Positions 50,592 through 58,447 of a stretch of DNA of 64,000 nt are shown piece after piece. Origin of the DNA: Hydrogenovibrio sp. JE_KL2 (GTDB lineage: Bacteria > Pseudomonadota > Gammaproteobacteria > Thiomicrospirales > Thiomicrospiraceae); contig NZ_WBJR01000001.1 of assembly GCF_009296185.1 (NCBI RefSeq), forward strand, positions 682,001 to 746,000, given 5' to 3'. Every line of letters begins with the position of its first letter. Position 1 is the stretch's first letter. Position numbers and translations under genes: made by a program. Under the pieces are notes generated by a model. The model was not told the DNA's origin and ran no database searches. It worked only from the letters and a program-made list of their open reading frames with translations.

Positions 50592-51020
50592 ATGAACGAC
50601 ACACCCAAACACATATTCACCTATGGCTCACTCATGTTCCCGGAAGTCTGGTCTCGTGTTGTAAAAGGCGATTACACCTCTTGTCATGCATGGTTATCCG
50701 GCTATGCCCGACGCCAAGTTCACCAGAAAGATTACCCAGCACTCATTCCCGCTCATGCCGAAAATGTGGTTCAAGGTAAAGTGTATTTTGATGTTGCTGC
50801 TGAAGACCAAATTGCTCTAGACGCATTTGAAGGTGAAGAGTACCAACGGCGCACTGAAAAGCTGCTCACGCCAGAAGGAAATAAAATAGAGGTCGAGGTG
50901 TATCTATTTAAGCCAGAATTTTTGCATCAAATTCAAGATACCGAATGGGATGTCAGTCATTTTGAACAAAACCTACTGCTGCGTTTTCTTCACCAAGAAG
51001 GCTTGAACAAATCACCTTAG
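50592..51020 (+). CDS. Gamma-glutamylcyclotransferase (AIG2-like) family protein
   Basis: A 142-residue small beta-barrel protein. The family start FTYGSLMFPEVW carries the YGSLM substrate loop, and the catalytic Glu is in LDAFEGEEYQRR. Members release 5-oxoproline from gamma-glutamyl compounds or act as repair enzymes; the exact substrate is unknown. The frame is open 30 codons upstream through the tandem repeat, giving a Cys-rich leader that is clearly not coding. It ends just before the paired repeat hairpin. Confidence 0.82.
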   Translation: MNDTPKHIFTYGSLMFPEVWSRVVKGDYTSCHAWLSGYARRQVHQKDYPALIPAHAENVVQGKVYFDVAAEDQIALDAFEGEEYQRRTEKLLTPEGNKIEVEVYLFKPEFLHQIQDTEWDVSHFEQNLLLRFLHQEGLNKSP

Positions 51021-51040
51021 TTACAACACCCTAAAACAAA

Positions 51041-51092
51041 AAAATCTGCCAGGTTGGGGGTAATCATGCACTCCCCCAACCTGGCAGATTTT
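51041..51092. repeat. Dispersed repeat copies C and D as a perfect inverted pair (REPIN-like); also a terminator
   Basis: Copy C reads AAAATCTGCCAGGTTGGGGG (51041-51060) on the plus strand and copy D is its exact reverse complement (51073-51092). They are separated by a 12-nt loop. The 20-bp perfect stem with A and T runs at its ends lies between two convergent genes, so it can also terminate transcription in both directions. Confidence 0.9.
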
Positions 51093-51121
51093 AAAGATAA
51101 ATAACGCTGTAAGCGGAATGG

Positions 51122-51379
51122 TTAAATCTTGTCCGTCAGTACCAGATGCTCAAACTTCTTAAGCAAAGTTTCCTGATCTTCAACCCGGTTCGGATCGGTG
51201 ATAATGCAATCCACCGGGCAGACGCTCACACAGGTTGGTGTGTCGTAATAACCAACACACTCCGTACATAAATCAGGATTGATTTCGTAGATTTTCTCGC
51301 CATAGTAGATTGCTTGGTTCGGGCACTCAGGCTCGCACATATCGCAATTTGTACAGCCTTCAAGAATTTTTAACGCCAT
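51122..51379 (-). CDS. yfhL: YfhL-type 2[4Fe-4S] ferredoxin
   Basis: An 85-residue ferredoxin. The first cluster motif is C9-x2-C12-x2-C15-x3-C19 (GCTNCDMCEPECP). The second is C38-x2-C41-x8-C50-x3-C54 plus Cys58 (CTECVGYYDTPTCVSVCPVDC, key residues as listed), with the eight-residue insertion typical of the YfhL/Alvin type. The frame is open into trhP, but the ATG at 51379 has a GGAAG ribosome site. It starts 13 bp after the trhP stop. Confidence 0.92.
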   Translation of the reverse strand: MALKILEGCTNCDMCEPECPNQAIYYGEKIYEINPDLCTECVGYYDTPTCVSVCPVDCIITDPNRVEDQETLLKKFEHLVLTDKI

Positions 51380-51392
51380 GTGACTTCCCGAA

Positions 51393-52871
51393 TCAAACCT
51401 GAGCTGCTTGCTGTTCTTTTTGCATCTTCGCTGCAGCATCGCGCTTGGCGTCACCGCCCCAAGCTTCGTTACGCATAATCAAACCGAACTTCAAGGTATC
51501 AATATCGATATTCTTGAATGGGTTTGGAATACGTGCAACCCAGCCGGAACCTAATGCCGCTTCAATGTCTTTGTCATGCTGATCACGCATTTCAGGCAAC
51601 ACCATTGTCACATTACCCGCAGGCGTCATGATTTCAATGGAATCCCCCACGCAGAATTTGTTTTTCACGTCGATTTCCAAGAAGCTTTTGCCATCACGCT
51701 CGAGCACATCCACTACTTCGCCAACAAAACGCTGACGATCTGACTTGGATACACCATACTCGTAGTTTTGATATTCAGAGTGCACATGACGACGCAAGAA
51801 ACCTTCGGTATAACCACGGCTTGCCAGGCTTTCCAAATCTGCCAACAAATTGGTGTCAAAAGGTTTGCCTTCTGCCGCATCGTCAATCGCTTTACGATAC
51901 ACCTGCGCGGTACGCGCCACATAGTAGTGAGACTTGGTGCGCCCTTCAATTTTCAACGAATCTACACCCATATCGACCAATTCAGGAATCAATTCCACTG
52001 CCCGAAGGTCTTTCGAGTTCATGATGTAAGTACCATGCTCGTCCTCAAACGCAGGCATATATTCACCCGGACGCCCTTCTTCTTCCAACAACATCACTGT
52101 ATCAGTCGTTTCACCTAAGCCTAAGGTCGGTTCATTGAAATCTTCTGCTTCATGAGTGGCAACTGCATCCCCCGTCAAATCGGTGATATTGCCGATTTTC
52201 TCGACCGGAATCCCAACGATGTCACCTGACTCGTCTTCTTTACCTTCATAAGTGTTGTAGTTCCAACGGCAAGCGTTGGTGCAAGTCCCTTGGTTGGCAT
52301 CACGCTTGTTGATATAACCAGACAGCAAACAACGCCCAGAGTAAGCGATACACAAAGCACCGTGAACAAATACTTCCAGCTCCATGCCCGGCACGGCTTC
52401 ACCGATTTCACGGATTTCCTGAATCGACAATTCGCGAGACAACACCACACGACTAATGCCTTGGTCATACCAGAACTTTACGGTTGCCCAATTCACTGCA
52501 TTCGATTGCACTGACAAATGAATTTCCTGTTCAGGATATTCCGCACGCACCATCGCAATCAGCCCCGGATCGGACATAATCAACGCATCCGGCTTCATCG
52601 CGATAATTGGCGCGATGTCACGCATATAGGTTTTGATTTTCGAGTTATGCGCCGCGATGTTACTCACCACATAAAACTTTTTCCCCAACTCATGCGCACG
52701 CTTGATACCTTTTTCCAAGGTGGCTTCATCAAACTCGTTATTACGAACACGCAGGCTGTAGCGTGGCTGACCGGCATAAACCGCATCCGCACCGTACGCA
52801 AAGGCGTATTCCATGTTTTTATAAGTGCCGGCAGGCGACAAAAGTTCGGGTTTAAAGTTTTCTGCTTTCAA
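51393..52871 (-). CDS. trhP: U32-family tRNA hydroxylation protein TrhP (YegQ)
   Basis: A 492-residue U32 'peptidase' family protein. Homologues of E. coli YegQ/TrhP make 5-hydroxyuridine at tRNA position 34, the precursor of cmo5U. Family signatures: ELLSPAGTYKNMEYAFAYGADAVYAG, EVFVHGALCIAYSGRCLLSGY, and the Cys-rich NQGTCTNACRW. The start is TTG at 52869-52871 with AAGGA seven bases before it. The next gene is a YfhL ferredoxin; as I recall, both genes act in the same E. coli pathway, so this looks like a functional operon. Confidence 0.9.
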   Translation of the reverse strand: MKAENFKPELLSPAGTYKNMEYAFAYGADAVYAGQPRYSLRVRNNEFDEATLEKGIKRAHELGKKFYVVSNIAAHNSKIKTYMRDIAPIIAMKPDALIMSDPGLIAMVRAEYPEQEIHLSVQSNAVNWATVKFWYDQGISRVVLSRELSIQEIREIGEAVPGMELEVFVHGALCIAYSGRCLLSGYINKRDANQGTCTNACRWNYNTYEGKEDESGDIVGIPVEKIGNITDLTGDAVATHEAEDFNEPTLGLGETTDTVMLLEEEGRPGEYMPAFEDEHGTYIMNSKDLRAVELIPELVDMGVDSLKIEGRTKSHYYVARTAQVYRKAIDDAAEGKPFDTNLLADLESLASRGYTEGFLRRHVHSEYQNYEYGVSKSDRQRFVGEVVDVLERDGKSFLEIDVKNKFCVGDSIEIMTPAGNVTMVLPEMRDQHDKDIEAALGSGWVARIPNPFKNIDIDTLKFGLIMRNEAWGGDAKRDAAAKMQKEQQAAQV

Positions 52872-52945
52872 GGCAAAGTCCTTTAATAAAATGATGTAAA
52901 AGTGAATTCGGAATAATTTCCGACTAGATAACCGGGTATTTTACT

Positions 52946-53452
52946 TTATTTGGATAACACTTGCTCAAGTGTTTCATGCCATAAAACCCTTTTGTTTTCA
53001 AAGGTTAATTGGGCATTCGCAGGGCTGGTTGAAGGCAGCGAAAAGAAAATCAAATCACTAGGTAAAGTTTGCTTTTTCATCACCTGTTTTTCAAACAGAT
53101 TTTGAGCTGCTTTACCATTGAATAGAACCACTTTTAAATCAGGATAATTTTTAAACAAGACTTCAAAATCATTGGCTTCGGGTTGCTTGATAGCAGAATC
53201 CAAGCTCCCCTGTCGTTCACAACTTGAGAGCACATCCCAAAGCAAAATACCGCCTTGTTTGCAGAGCGCGATTTTCTGCTCGACTGTTTCAATCGGCTGC
53301 TTAAAGTAATCGGATAGTATTGGCCAAAAGCCATTGCGCGGATGCGCATAGTAAAAGGACTCTTCCAAGGAAGCGACACTCGGCATGGTGCCTAGTATCA
53401 TGCATTTAGGATGATTAGAAAGTATGGGGTCAAAACCGTTACATTTAAACAT
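52946..53452 (-). CDS. UDG-superfamily DNA glycosylase (hypoxanthine-DNA glycosylase type)
   Basis: A 168-residue single-domain glycosylase. The active-site loop is ILGTMPSVASLEESFYYAHPRNGFWPIL, with HPRNGFW conserved in the group annotated as DNA-deoxyinosine glycosylase (UDG family 6), and the second motif is LPSTSPANA near residue 144. It probably removes deaminated bases. The ATG at 53452 is preceded by an in-frame GTG; no strong ribosome site for either. Divergent from the SRPBCC gene, with repeat copy E between them. Confidence 0.85.
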   Translation of the reverse strand: MFKCNGFDPILSNHPKCMILGTMPSVASLEESFYYAHPRNGFWPILSDYFKQPIETVEQKIALCKQGGILLWDVLSSCERQGSLDSAIKQPEANDFEVLFKNYPDLKVVLFNGKAAQNLFEKQVMKKQTLPSDLIFFSLPSTSPANAQLTFENKRVLWHETLEQVLSK

Positions 53453-53476
53453 CACGCTATTTTATAACGAAGTCTC

Positions 53477-53496
53477 CCCCCAACCTGGCAGATTTT
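53477..53496 (-). repeat. Dispersed repeat, copy E (singlet)
   Basis: Minus strand AAAATCTGCCAGGTTGGGGG, identical to copies C and D over 20 bp. It lies in the divergent gap upstream of the glycosylase gene. Confidence 0.85.
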
Positions 53497-53513
53497 TCTC
53501 ACTCAACATAACG

Positions 53514-53543
53514 TTGACGATAAATAGTAAACTGGTTTACAAT
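53514..53543 (+). promoter_or_regulatory. Promoter and inverted-repeat operator of the SRPBCC-MarR-EVE operon
   Basis: TTGACG (53514-53519) and TACAAT (53538-53543) are 18 nt apart. A perfect inverted repeat GTAAAC-TG-GTTTAC (53527-53540) fills the spacer and covers half of the -10. The operon encodes a MarR regulator, so this is the expected autoregulatory operator. Confidence 0.75.
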
Positions 53544-53573
53544 TATTAAAACTACACAAAAGAGGATCAAACC

Positions 53574-53993
53574 ATGTGGGAAAAAGCACACCAAGTAATC
53601 ACTCAAAATGTCACTATTGAACAACTCTGGCGAGTTTGGTCAGATATCAACCATTGGGGAGAGTGGCAACCCGGCTTGGACTATGCAAAACTCGAAGGCA
53701 AGTTTGAAGCTGGAAATCACTTTTTACTCAAACCGAAAGGAAAATCCCCAGTTAAAATTGAACTCGTTGAAGTAGAACCACACCAAAGCTTTACTGACTT
53801 GACACGCTTGCCCTTAGCTAAAATGTTAGGCCACCATCAATTCAAGCAAATCGGAACTGGTATTGAAATCACCTCCAGCATCCGTTTAAACGGCCCGCTG
53901 GCTTTTTTATGGCGAAGAATCCTAGGTGAGAAAATCGCTGACAAAATGCCCGCTCAAACTGAACAATTAATCAAACGAGCTTCTGATGTCTGA
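53574..53993 (+). CDS. SRPBCC (START-like) superfamily protein
   Basis: A 139-residue ligand-binding fold of the polyketide cyclase/dehydrase-like group. It starts WEKAHQVITQNVTIEQLWRVWSDINHWGEWQPGLD (marker: SDINHWGEWQPG), giving the typical first helix and Trp-rich loop, and ends in the long helix ADKMPAQTEQLIKRA that closes the cavity. Ribosome site GAGG is 8 nt before the ATG. It overlaps marR by 8 bp. It might bind the ligand that the regulator senses; inference. Confidence 0.82.
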   Translation: MWEKAHQVITQNVTIEQLWRVWSDINHWGEWQPGLDYAKLEGKFEAGNHFLLKPKGKSPVKIELVEVEPHQSFTDLTRLPLAKMLGHHQFKQIGTGIEITSSIRLNGPLAFLWRRILGEKIADKMPAQTEQLIKRASDV

Positions 53994-54465
53994 ACAACCC
54001 AACGATTCTTCCGGTTTTAAATACAAAACAGCAGACCAAAGCCCAGGGTTTGTGCTATGGCGACTCACCACTTTGTGGCAAAAAGAAGTTCATGATTGCT
54101 TAAAGGCATTTTCGATCACGCAAACTCAGTTTGCTCTACTCGCTTCATTGAAATGGCTGACGCAAAACCATCAACCAAGCACCCAACAGCACCTTAGCAC
54201 GCACACCAAAATCGACAAAATGACCTTGTCCAAAGCGATACGTCAACTGGAATCAGCTGGCTGGGTGAGACGCATCGCTTCAGAACAAGATAGTCGCGCG
54301 GTGGAAGTCAGACTAACCCCAAAAGGTGCTGAAAACATCCAAAATGCCATCATGGCGGTTGAAAACATCGACGAACAGTTTTTCAGTCGATTGCCGACGG
54401 AAGAACTCAAACAATTTATGGCATCGTCATTGCATTTAATTAACGCAAATAAAGACAAAGACTAG
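53986..54465 (+). CDS. MarR-family transcriptional regulator
   Basis: A 159-residue winged-helix regulator. The dimer helices flank the DNA-binding domain (about 48-115), visible as TQTQFALLASLKWL, a recognition helix in KIDKMTLSKAIRQLESAGWVRR, and the wing EQDSRAVEVRLTPKG with the conserved Asp-x-Arg. It probably represses its own operon through the inverted repeat at 53527-53540. Ligand unknown. It lies 8 bp before the EVE gene. Confidence 0.9.
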   Translation: MSEQPNDSSGFKYKTADQSPGFVLWRLTTLWQKEVHDCLKAFSITQTQFALLASLKWLTQNHQPSTQQHLSTHTKIDKMTLSKAIRQLESAGWVRRIASEQDSRAVEVRLTPKGAENIQNAIMAVENIDEQFFSRLPTEELKQFMASSLHLINANKDKD

Positions 54466-54473
54466 GAACAGCA

Positions 54474-54926
54474 ATGCGATATTGGATAGGCGTCGCTTCA
54501 AGAGATCATGTCGAAAAAGGCGTGAAAGGTGGTTTTTGCCAACTCTGCCACGGCAAAGCCACCCCGCTCAAACGCATGATGCCCGGAGACTGGATTATAT
54601 ACTACTCGCCCAAAGAAACTTTTAACGGAAATGAACCCTGTCAACGCTTTACCGCACTTGGGCAAATCTCAGAGAGTGAAGTGTATCCTTTTGAAATGTT
54701 TCCTGGGTTTATCCCCTTTCGTCGTAACGTAGCCTTTATCACCCCTTGCAAACCAACTCCCATCCGGCCTCTTATCCCTCGCCTGCTATTTATAGACGAC
54801 CCGAAAAAATGGGGTTACAAATTTCGATTCGGGCATTTTGAAATCCCTAAAGAAGATTTCGAGTTGATTGCCGGTCTGATGCGCGCAACACCAGTTTCCG
54901 AGTCAAATCTTGATCTTAGGGAGTGA
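54474..54926 (+). CDS. EVE-domain (PUA-like) protein
   Basis: A 150-residue single EVE domain. The start MRYWIGVASRDHVEKGVKGGF and the LKRMMPGDWIIYYSPKETF strand, followed by FTALGQISESEVYPFEM, are typical. EVE domains bind modified nucleobases in DNA or RNA; this short stand-alone type has no fused nuclease. It is the third gene of the MarR operon with AGGAA as ribosome site, and its end overlaps the convergent gene by 11 bp. Confidence 0.86.
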   Translation: MRYWIGVASRDHVEKGVKGGFCQLCHGKATPLKRMMPGDWIIYYSPKETFNGNEPCQRFTALGQISESEVYPFEMFPGFIPFRRNVAFITPCKPTPIRPLIPRLLFIDDPKKWGYKFRFGHFEIPKEDFELIAGLMRATPVSESNLDLRE

Positions 54927-55410
54927 TTGTCATCAAAAAGTCCTCCAAAGCGACTTTGCTTGGAAAGGTTTTTGATTCAACAATTTTTAGATTATCCAGC
55001 TTGTAGACGGAAACCGTATCTTCTTTTTCCGGCCAGTTTTGAGTGTTCACTTCGTCATAGGACAAGGCGATTGGGAAATCATATTTACGCATTTTTGGCA
55101 GTGCAAAGATTTTGGTAATCAAGCTTGGCATACCAGAAATATCCGCAACATAAAGCCAATGACGTTCTTCCAGGTTTTTGATACCCAATTCATTTAGTGC
55201 ATCTCTAACCCATTCGTTACCATCTTTGTGGTGTGAGAAAATCACCCATTGAACAGAAGCATCAAGCTTTGCAGGTTTGTCCCATTGGTTTTTGAATTCG
55301 TGTGCAGTCAGTTGCACAGCATCCGGTTTGTCGGCATAAGCCGCACCAAACAGGCCAAATACAAGTGTGAGCATGAGAAGTGGTTTAAAAATAGAGCGTT
55401 TGAACATCAT
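54916..55410 (-). CDS. Exported protein, possibly thioredoxin-fold, function unknown
   Basis: A 164-residue protein with a signal peptide (about 1-26, ending GAAYA). The mature part alternates strands and helices (WVIFSHHKDGNEWVRDAL, HWLYVADISGMPSL, IALSYDE, VSVYKL), suggesting a thioredoxin-like fold, but there is no Cys, so it is not a redox enzyme. GGAGA is 6 nt before the ATG. It follows the peroxiredoxin gene by 75 bp. I do not recognise a named family. Confidence 0.7.
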   Translation of the reverse strand: MMFKRSIFKPLLMLTLVFGLFGAAYADKPDAVQLTAHEFKNQWDKPAKLDASVQWVIFSHHKDGNEWVRDALNELGIKNLEERHWLYVADISGMPSLITKIFALPKMRKYDFPIALSYDEVNTQNWPEKEDTVSVYKLDNLKIVESKTFPSKVALEDFLMTITP

Positions 55411-55485
55411 TTTAATTCTCCAAATAAAGGCTAAGCCGCCAGTGATAATACCTGACGGCCTATCTTTAAAGTATTGATGAAATGG

Positions 55486-56136
55486 TTAGATTGATTTCTT
55501 ACAGAAGTAGAAATCAACACACTCATATTCACCCGATGCCATTCTGGCTTTGGCTTCTTCTGCGGTCGCCGCTGGAGGAACAATAACCTTATCTCCTGGC
55601 TGCCAACCTTCAGGAGTCGCCACACCATGCTCATCGGAGGTTTGCATGGCTTTGACAAGACGCACAAACTCATCCATAGAGCGACCGTTGCTCATTGGGT
55701 AATACATCATTGCGCGCAACACACCTTTGTCATCAATGATGAAAGTCGCACGTACCGCTGAAGTATCTGCCGCACCTGGATGAATCATGCCGTAAGTTGT
55801 CGCAACTTTCATATCAAGGTCGGCAATGATTGGGAACTCAATTTCCACACCAAATTTTTCTTTGATGTTCAACTCCCATGCGATGTGAGAGTGATGAGAG
55901 TCGATTGAAAGACCCAAAAGTTCGCAGTTCAACGCATCGAACTGAGGCTTACGCGCTTGGAATGCCATAAATTCGGTGGTACAAACTGGCGTAAAATCAG
56001 CTGGATGAGAGAAAAGGATTAACCACTTGCCTTTGTAGTCTTCAAGCGACTTGCGGCCGTGGGTTGTCACCGCATTGAAAGCCGGTGCTTTTTCATTCAA
56101 ACGAGGTAGAGCGATAACTTGAGATTGGTTTTCCAT
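55486..56136 (-). CDS. Peroxiredoxin, Prx6-like subfamily
   Basis: A 216-residue peroxiredoxin that reduces peroxides. The peroxidatic Cys52 is in HPADFTPVCTTEF. The long C-terminal extension of the Prx6 group is present (residues about 165-216) and carries Cys206 and Cys212, which could resolve the sulfenate as in archaeal members; strict 1-Cys Prx6 enzymes lack them. A good ribosome site (AGGAG) precedes the ATG. The upstream region holds a promoter and a possible OxyR half-site. Confidence 0.9.
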   Translation of the reverse strand: MENQSQVIALPRLNEKAPAFNAVTTHGRKSLEDYKGKWLILFSHPADFTPVCTTEFMAFQARKPQFDALNCELLGLSIDSHHSHIAWELNIKEKFGVEIEFPIIADLDMKVATTYGMIHPGAADTSAVRATFIIDDKGVLRAMMYYPMSNGRSMDEFVRLVKAMQTSDEHGVATPEGWQPGDKVIVPPAATAEEAKARMASGEYECVDFYFCKKSI

Positions 56137-56222
56137 TTTGGAGTCTCCTGTTTTTAAGTCGTACTAATCACCAATAATAAATTTTATTTATCTATGCATT
56201 CGTTTTGTTAATGCATGGATGT

Positions 56223-56289
56223 ACTATATCGATTTAAAAACAGAGTATCCAATTAAATGTTTTTGAATTTTTGATAGCCAAAAACTATC
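56223..56289 (-). promoter_or_regulatory. Peroxiredoxin promoter with an OxyR-like half-site
   Basis: On the minus strand TTGGAT (56247-56252) and TATAGT (56223-56228) are 18 nt apart; the -35 is weak. About 65 bp before the predicted start lies ATAG-n7-CTAT (56274-56288), one of the two units of the OxyR consensus. The second unit is not visible. A 7-bp inverted repeat ATGCATT / AATGCAT (56194-56216) lies in the leader. Confidence 0.45.
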
Positions 56290-56299
56290 ATAAGAACAT

Positions 56300-57676
56300 T
56301 TAGCCTAGCTCAATAAATGACGTTTCCTGCGGCACAAAGTCTCCAATAGGGTTCGCCCACAAATCATATTCGTCCGCAGCAAAGACTTCAACCTCGACAA
56401 ACTCACCAGGATTGAGGTGGTGCCCGTCAGGGATGAAAACCAATCCATCAATCTCAGGCGCATCCGCTCTTGAGCGCGCAATCGCGCCCTCTTCATCAAC
56501 CTCATCCACCAGTACTTGGATGCGCTTGCCGATTTTGGCTTGCATCTTCTCGGCACTGATTTGTTGCTGTAGTTGCATAAAGCGATCAAAACGGTCTTGT
56601 TTAACGTCATCCGGCACTTGTTCTGCCAAGTCATTCGCCACAGCACCTTCAACAGGAGAGTATTGGAAGCACCCGACTCTATCCAGCCTTGCTTCTGCAA
56701 TGAAATCCAACAGGGTTTGGAACTCTTCTTCCGTTTCGCCCGGGAAGCCAACAATAAAAGTCGAGCGAATGGTCAGGTCTGGTACTTGCTCACGCCACTT
56801 TTGGATACGTTCCAGAGTCTTTTCGACATTCCCTGGGCGTTTCATCGCTTTAAGCACACGCGGGTGCGCATGCTGCAATGGCATATCCAGATAAGGCAGG
56901 ATTTTCCCTTCCGCCATCAAAGGAATGACATCCTCTACATTCGGATAAGGGTAAACATAATGCAAACGCACCCAGAACTCATCCACCCCGCCCAATTCAC
57001 CAAGCGCTTCAGACAAGCCAACCATTGAAGTTTTGGTAGGACGGCCATCGGCAAACTCGGTTTTGTATTTCACATCCACACCATAAGCCGCTGTGTCCTG
57101 TGACACCACCAACAACTCTTTCACACCGGCTTCTTTCAAGCGCTTGGCTTCGGCAATGACATCCGACACAGGTCGACTGACGAGATCACCTCGCATGGAC
57201 GGAATAATACAGAAGGTACAACGGTGGTTACAACCTTCAGATATTTTCAGATAAGCATAGTGTTTTGGGGTGAGCTTAATACCTTGAGGGGGAACCAAAT
57301 CCACAAATGGGTTGTGTTGCGGTGGCGCAATCACATTATGAACGGCAGTCAACACCTCTTCATAGGCAGCCGGGCCGGAAACCGCCAATACCTTAGGATG
57401 AATTTCTTTGATTTGATTGTCTTCTTTGCCGCCCAAGCAACCGGTAACGATAACTTTACCGTTCTCAGCCAATGCCTCGCCAATGGTATCCAACGATTCC
57501 TGTACGGCACTGTCGATGAACCCGCAGGTATTAACGATAACGGTATCGGCATCTTGATAACTGTTTGTCAGGTGATACCCTTCTGCTTTTAATTGCGTCA
57601 AAATGCGTTCCGAATCGACCGTAGCTTTAGGGCAGCCTAAGCTGACGATACCGACCGTAGGTTGTGATTGCGACAT
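56300..57676 (-). CDS. rimO: Ribosomal protein S12 methylthiotransferase RimO
   Basis: A 458-residue radical-SAM methylthiotransferase that modifies an Asp of ribosomal protein S12. The N-terminal UPF0004 domain carries Cys15, Cys51 and Cys80 for one cluster ([27 protein letters not shown]); the radical-SAM motif is [17 protein letters not shown] (about residue 146-162); a TRAM domain closes the protein ([17 protein letters not shown]). This is RimO rather than MiaB from SLGCPKA and the length. A ycaO homologue, its suggested accessory factor, is at 6684-8411. Confidence 0.94.
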   Translation of the reverse strand: MSQSQPTVGIVSLGCPKATVDSERILTQLKAEGYHLTNSYQDADTVIVNTCGFIDSAVQESLDTIGEALAENGKVIVTGCLGGKEDNQIKEIHPKVLAVSGPAAYEEVLTAVHNVIAPPQHNPFVDLVPPQGIKLTPKHYAYLKISEGCNHRCTFCIIPSMRGDLVSRPVSDVIAEAKRLKEAGVKELLVVSQDTAAYGVDVKYKTEFADGRPTKTSMVGLSEALGELGGVDEFWVRLHYVYPYPNVEDVIPLMAEGKILPYLDMPLQHAHPRVLKAMKRPGNVEKTLERIQKWREQVPDLTIRSTFIVGFPGETEEEFQTLLDFIAEARLDRVGCFQYSPVEGAVANDLAEQVPDDVKQDRFDRFMQLQQQISAEKMQAKIGKRIQVLVDEVDEEGAIARSRADAPEIDGLVFIPDGHHLNPGEFVEVEVFAADEYDLWANPIGDFVPQETSFIELG

Positions 57677-57929
57677 AAAACTCTCTTTTCTTAAAACTGT
57701 ATTCCGGTTGCCGTTTTGCTCTGATAACCGTCAATAAAAAACTGCGTCTATTTTACTCAATTTGTCTTGATATTTTTGGGATTGCTTGCCGGTGCTTTTC
57801 AATTATTCTTCAATAAATTTTGCTTTTATCTGAGTGGTGATTAACCCTACAATTTATATATGATATTCTGAGCGCTTTGAGTTGCACTGCCTGTTTGGCG
57901 TTTTCTATCATTTTTTTTGCAAACGAGTC

Positions 57930-57971
57930 TTGCACGCAATTCATTTTCAAAATATAATGATTCTCATTTCA
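57930..57971 (+). promoter_or_regulatory. exbB promoter with overlapping Fur box
   Basis: TTGCAC (57930-57935) and a perfect TATAAT (57953-57958) are 17 nt apart. A Fur-box-like sequence overlaps the -10: ATAATGATTCTCATTTC (57954-57970), with the palindromic core AATGA-TTC-TCATT and 13 of 19 matches to the E. coli consensus. The rest of the 315-bp gap between rimO and exbB shows nothing else I can support. Confidence 0.75.
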
Positions 57972-57991
57972 ATACTAACAAAGACATTTTC

Positions 57992-58447
57992 ATGGACATT
58001 CTTAAGCATTATCTGGACTTCAGTGTTTTCTCCATATTGGGCCTAATGGCCTTTATCGCAACATGGTTCATTATCGAACGCCTTCTTTTTTTCAGACAAG
58101 TGAATGTCTCAGACTATGATCACTTCGATCTACTGACCATTGACCTAACCAAGAATCTGACTTATATCTCCACCGTGGGTGCAAACGCCCCTTACGTTGG
58201 CTTATTGGGAACCGTACTGGGGATTTTGATCACTTTCTTTGATTTGGGGACGACAAAAACCATCGACACTGGGCAAATCATGGTCGGCCTTGCATTGGCA
58301 CTGAAAGCCACCGCAGGTGGTATCGCACTAGCGATTCCAAGCATTGTTGCCTACAACGCGTTAATGCGAAAAGTCGAAGTTCAACAAGCAAAATTCCGAG
58401 CTCATCGGGATTTTTTGGCAGAAAAGTCCGCACATGAAAAAGTTTGA
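57992..58447 (+). CDS. exbB: TonB-system energiser ExbB, short type
   Basis: A 151-residue MotA/TolQ/ExbB-family proton channel subunit with three membrane helices (about 8-30, 65-90 and 100-125). The family segment GANAPYVGLLGTVLGILITF and the ALKATAGGIALAIPSIVAYN stretch are typical. The length fits the short ExbB2-like type rather than E. coli ExbB (244). I start at ATG 57992 (MDILKHYLDF); the open frame extends 25 codons upstream across the promoter. It overlaps exbD by 14 bp. Confidence 0.92.
   Translation: MDILKHYLDFSVFSILGLMAFIATWFIIERLLFFRQVNVSDYDHFDLLTIDLTKNLTYISTVGANAPYVGLLGTVLGILITFFDLGTTKTIDTGQIMVGLALALKATAGGIALAIPSIVAYNALMRKVEVQQAKFRAHRDFLAEKSAHEKV

Noticed and set aside
56273-56289. 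The GATAG/CTATC hairpin as the rimO terminator
   Set aside because: On the minus strand the stem is followed by A-rich, not T-rich, sequence.
57917-57991. A longer ExbB starting 25 codons upstream
   Set aside because: The extension crosses the -10 and Fur box, and the family N-terminus begins at the later ATG.
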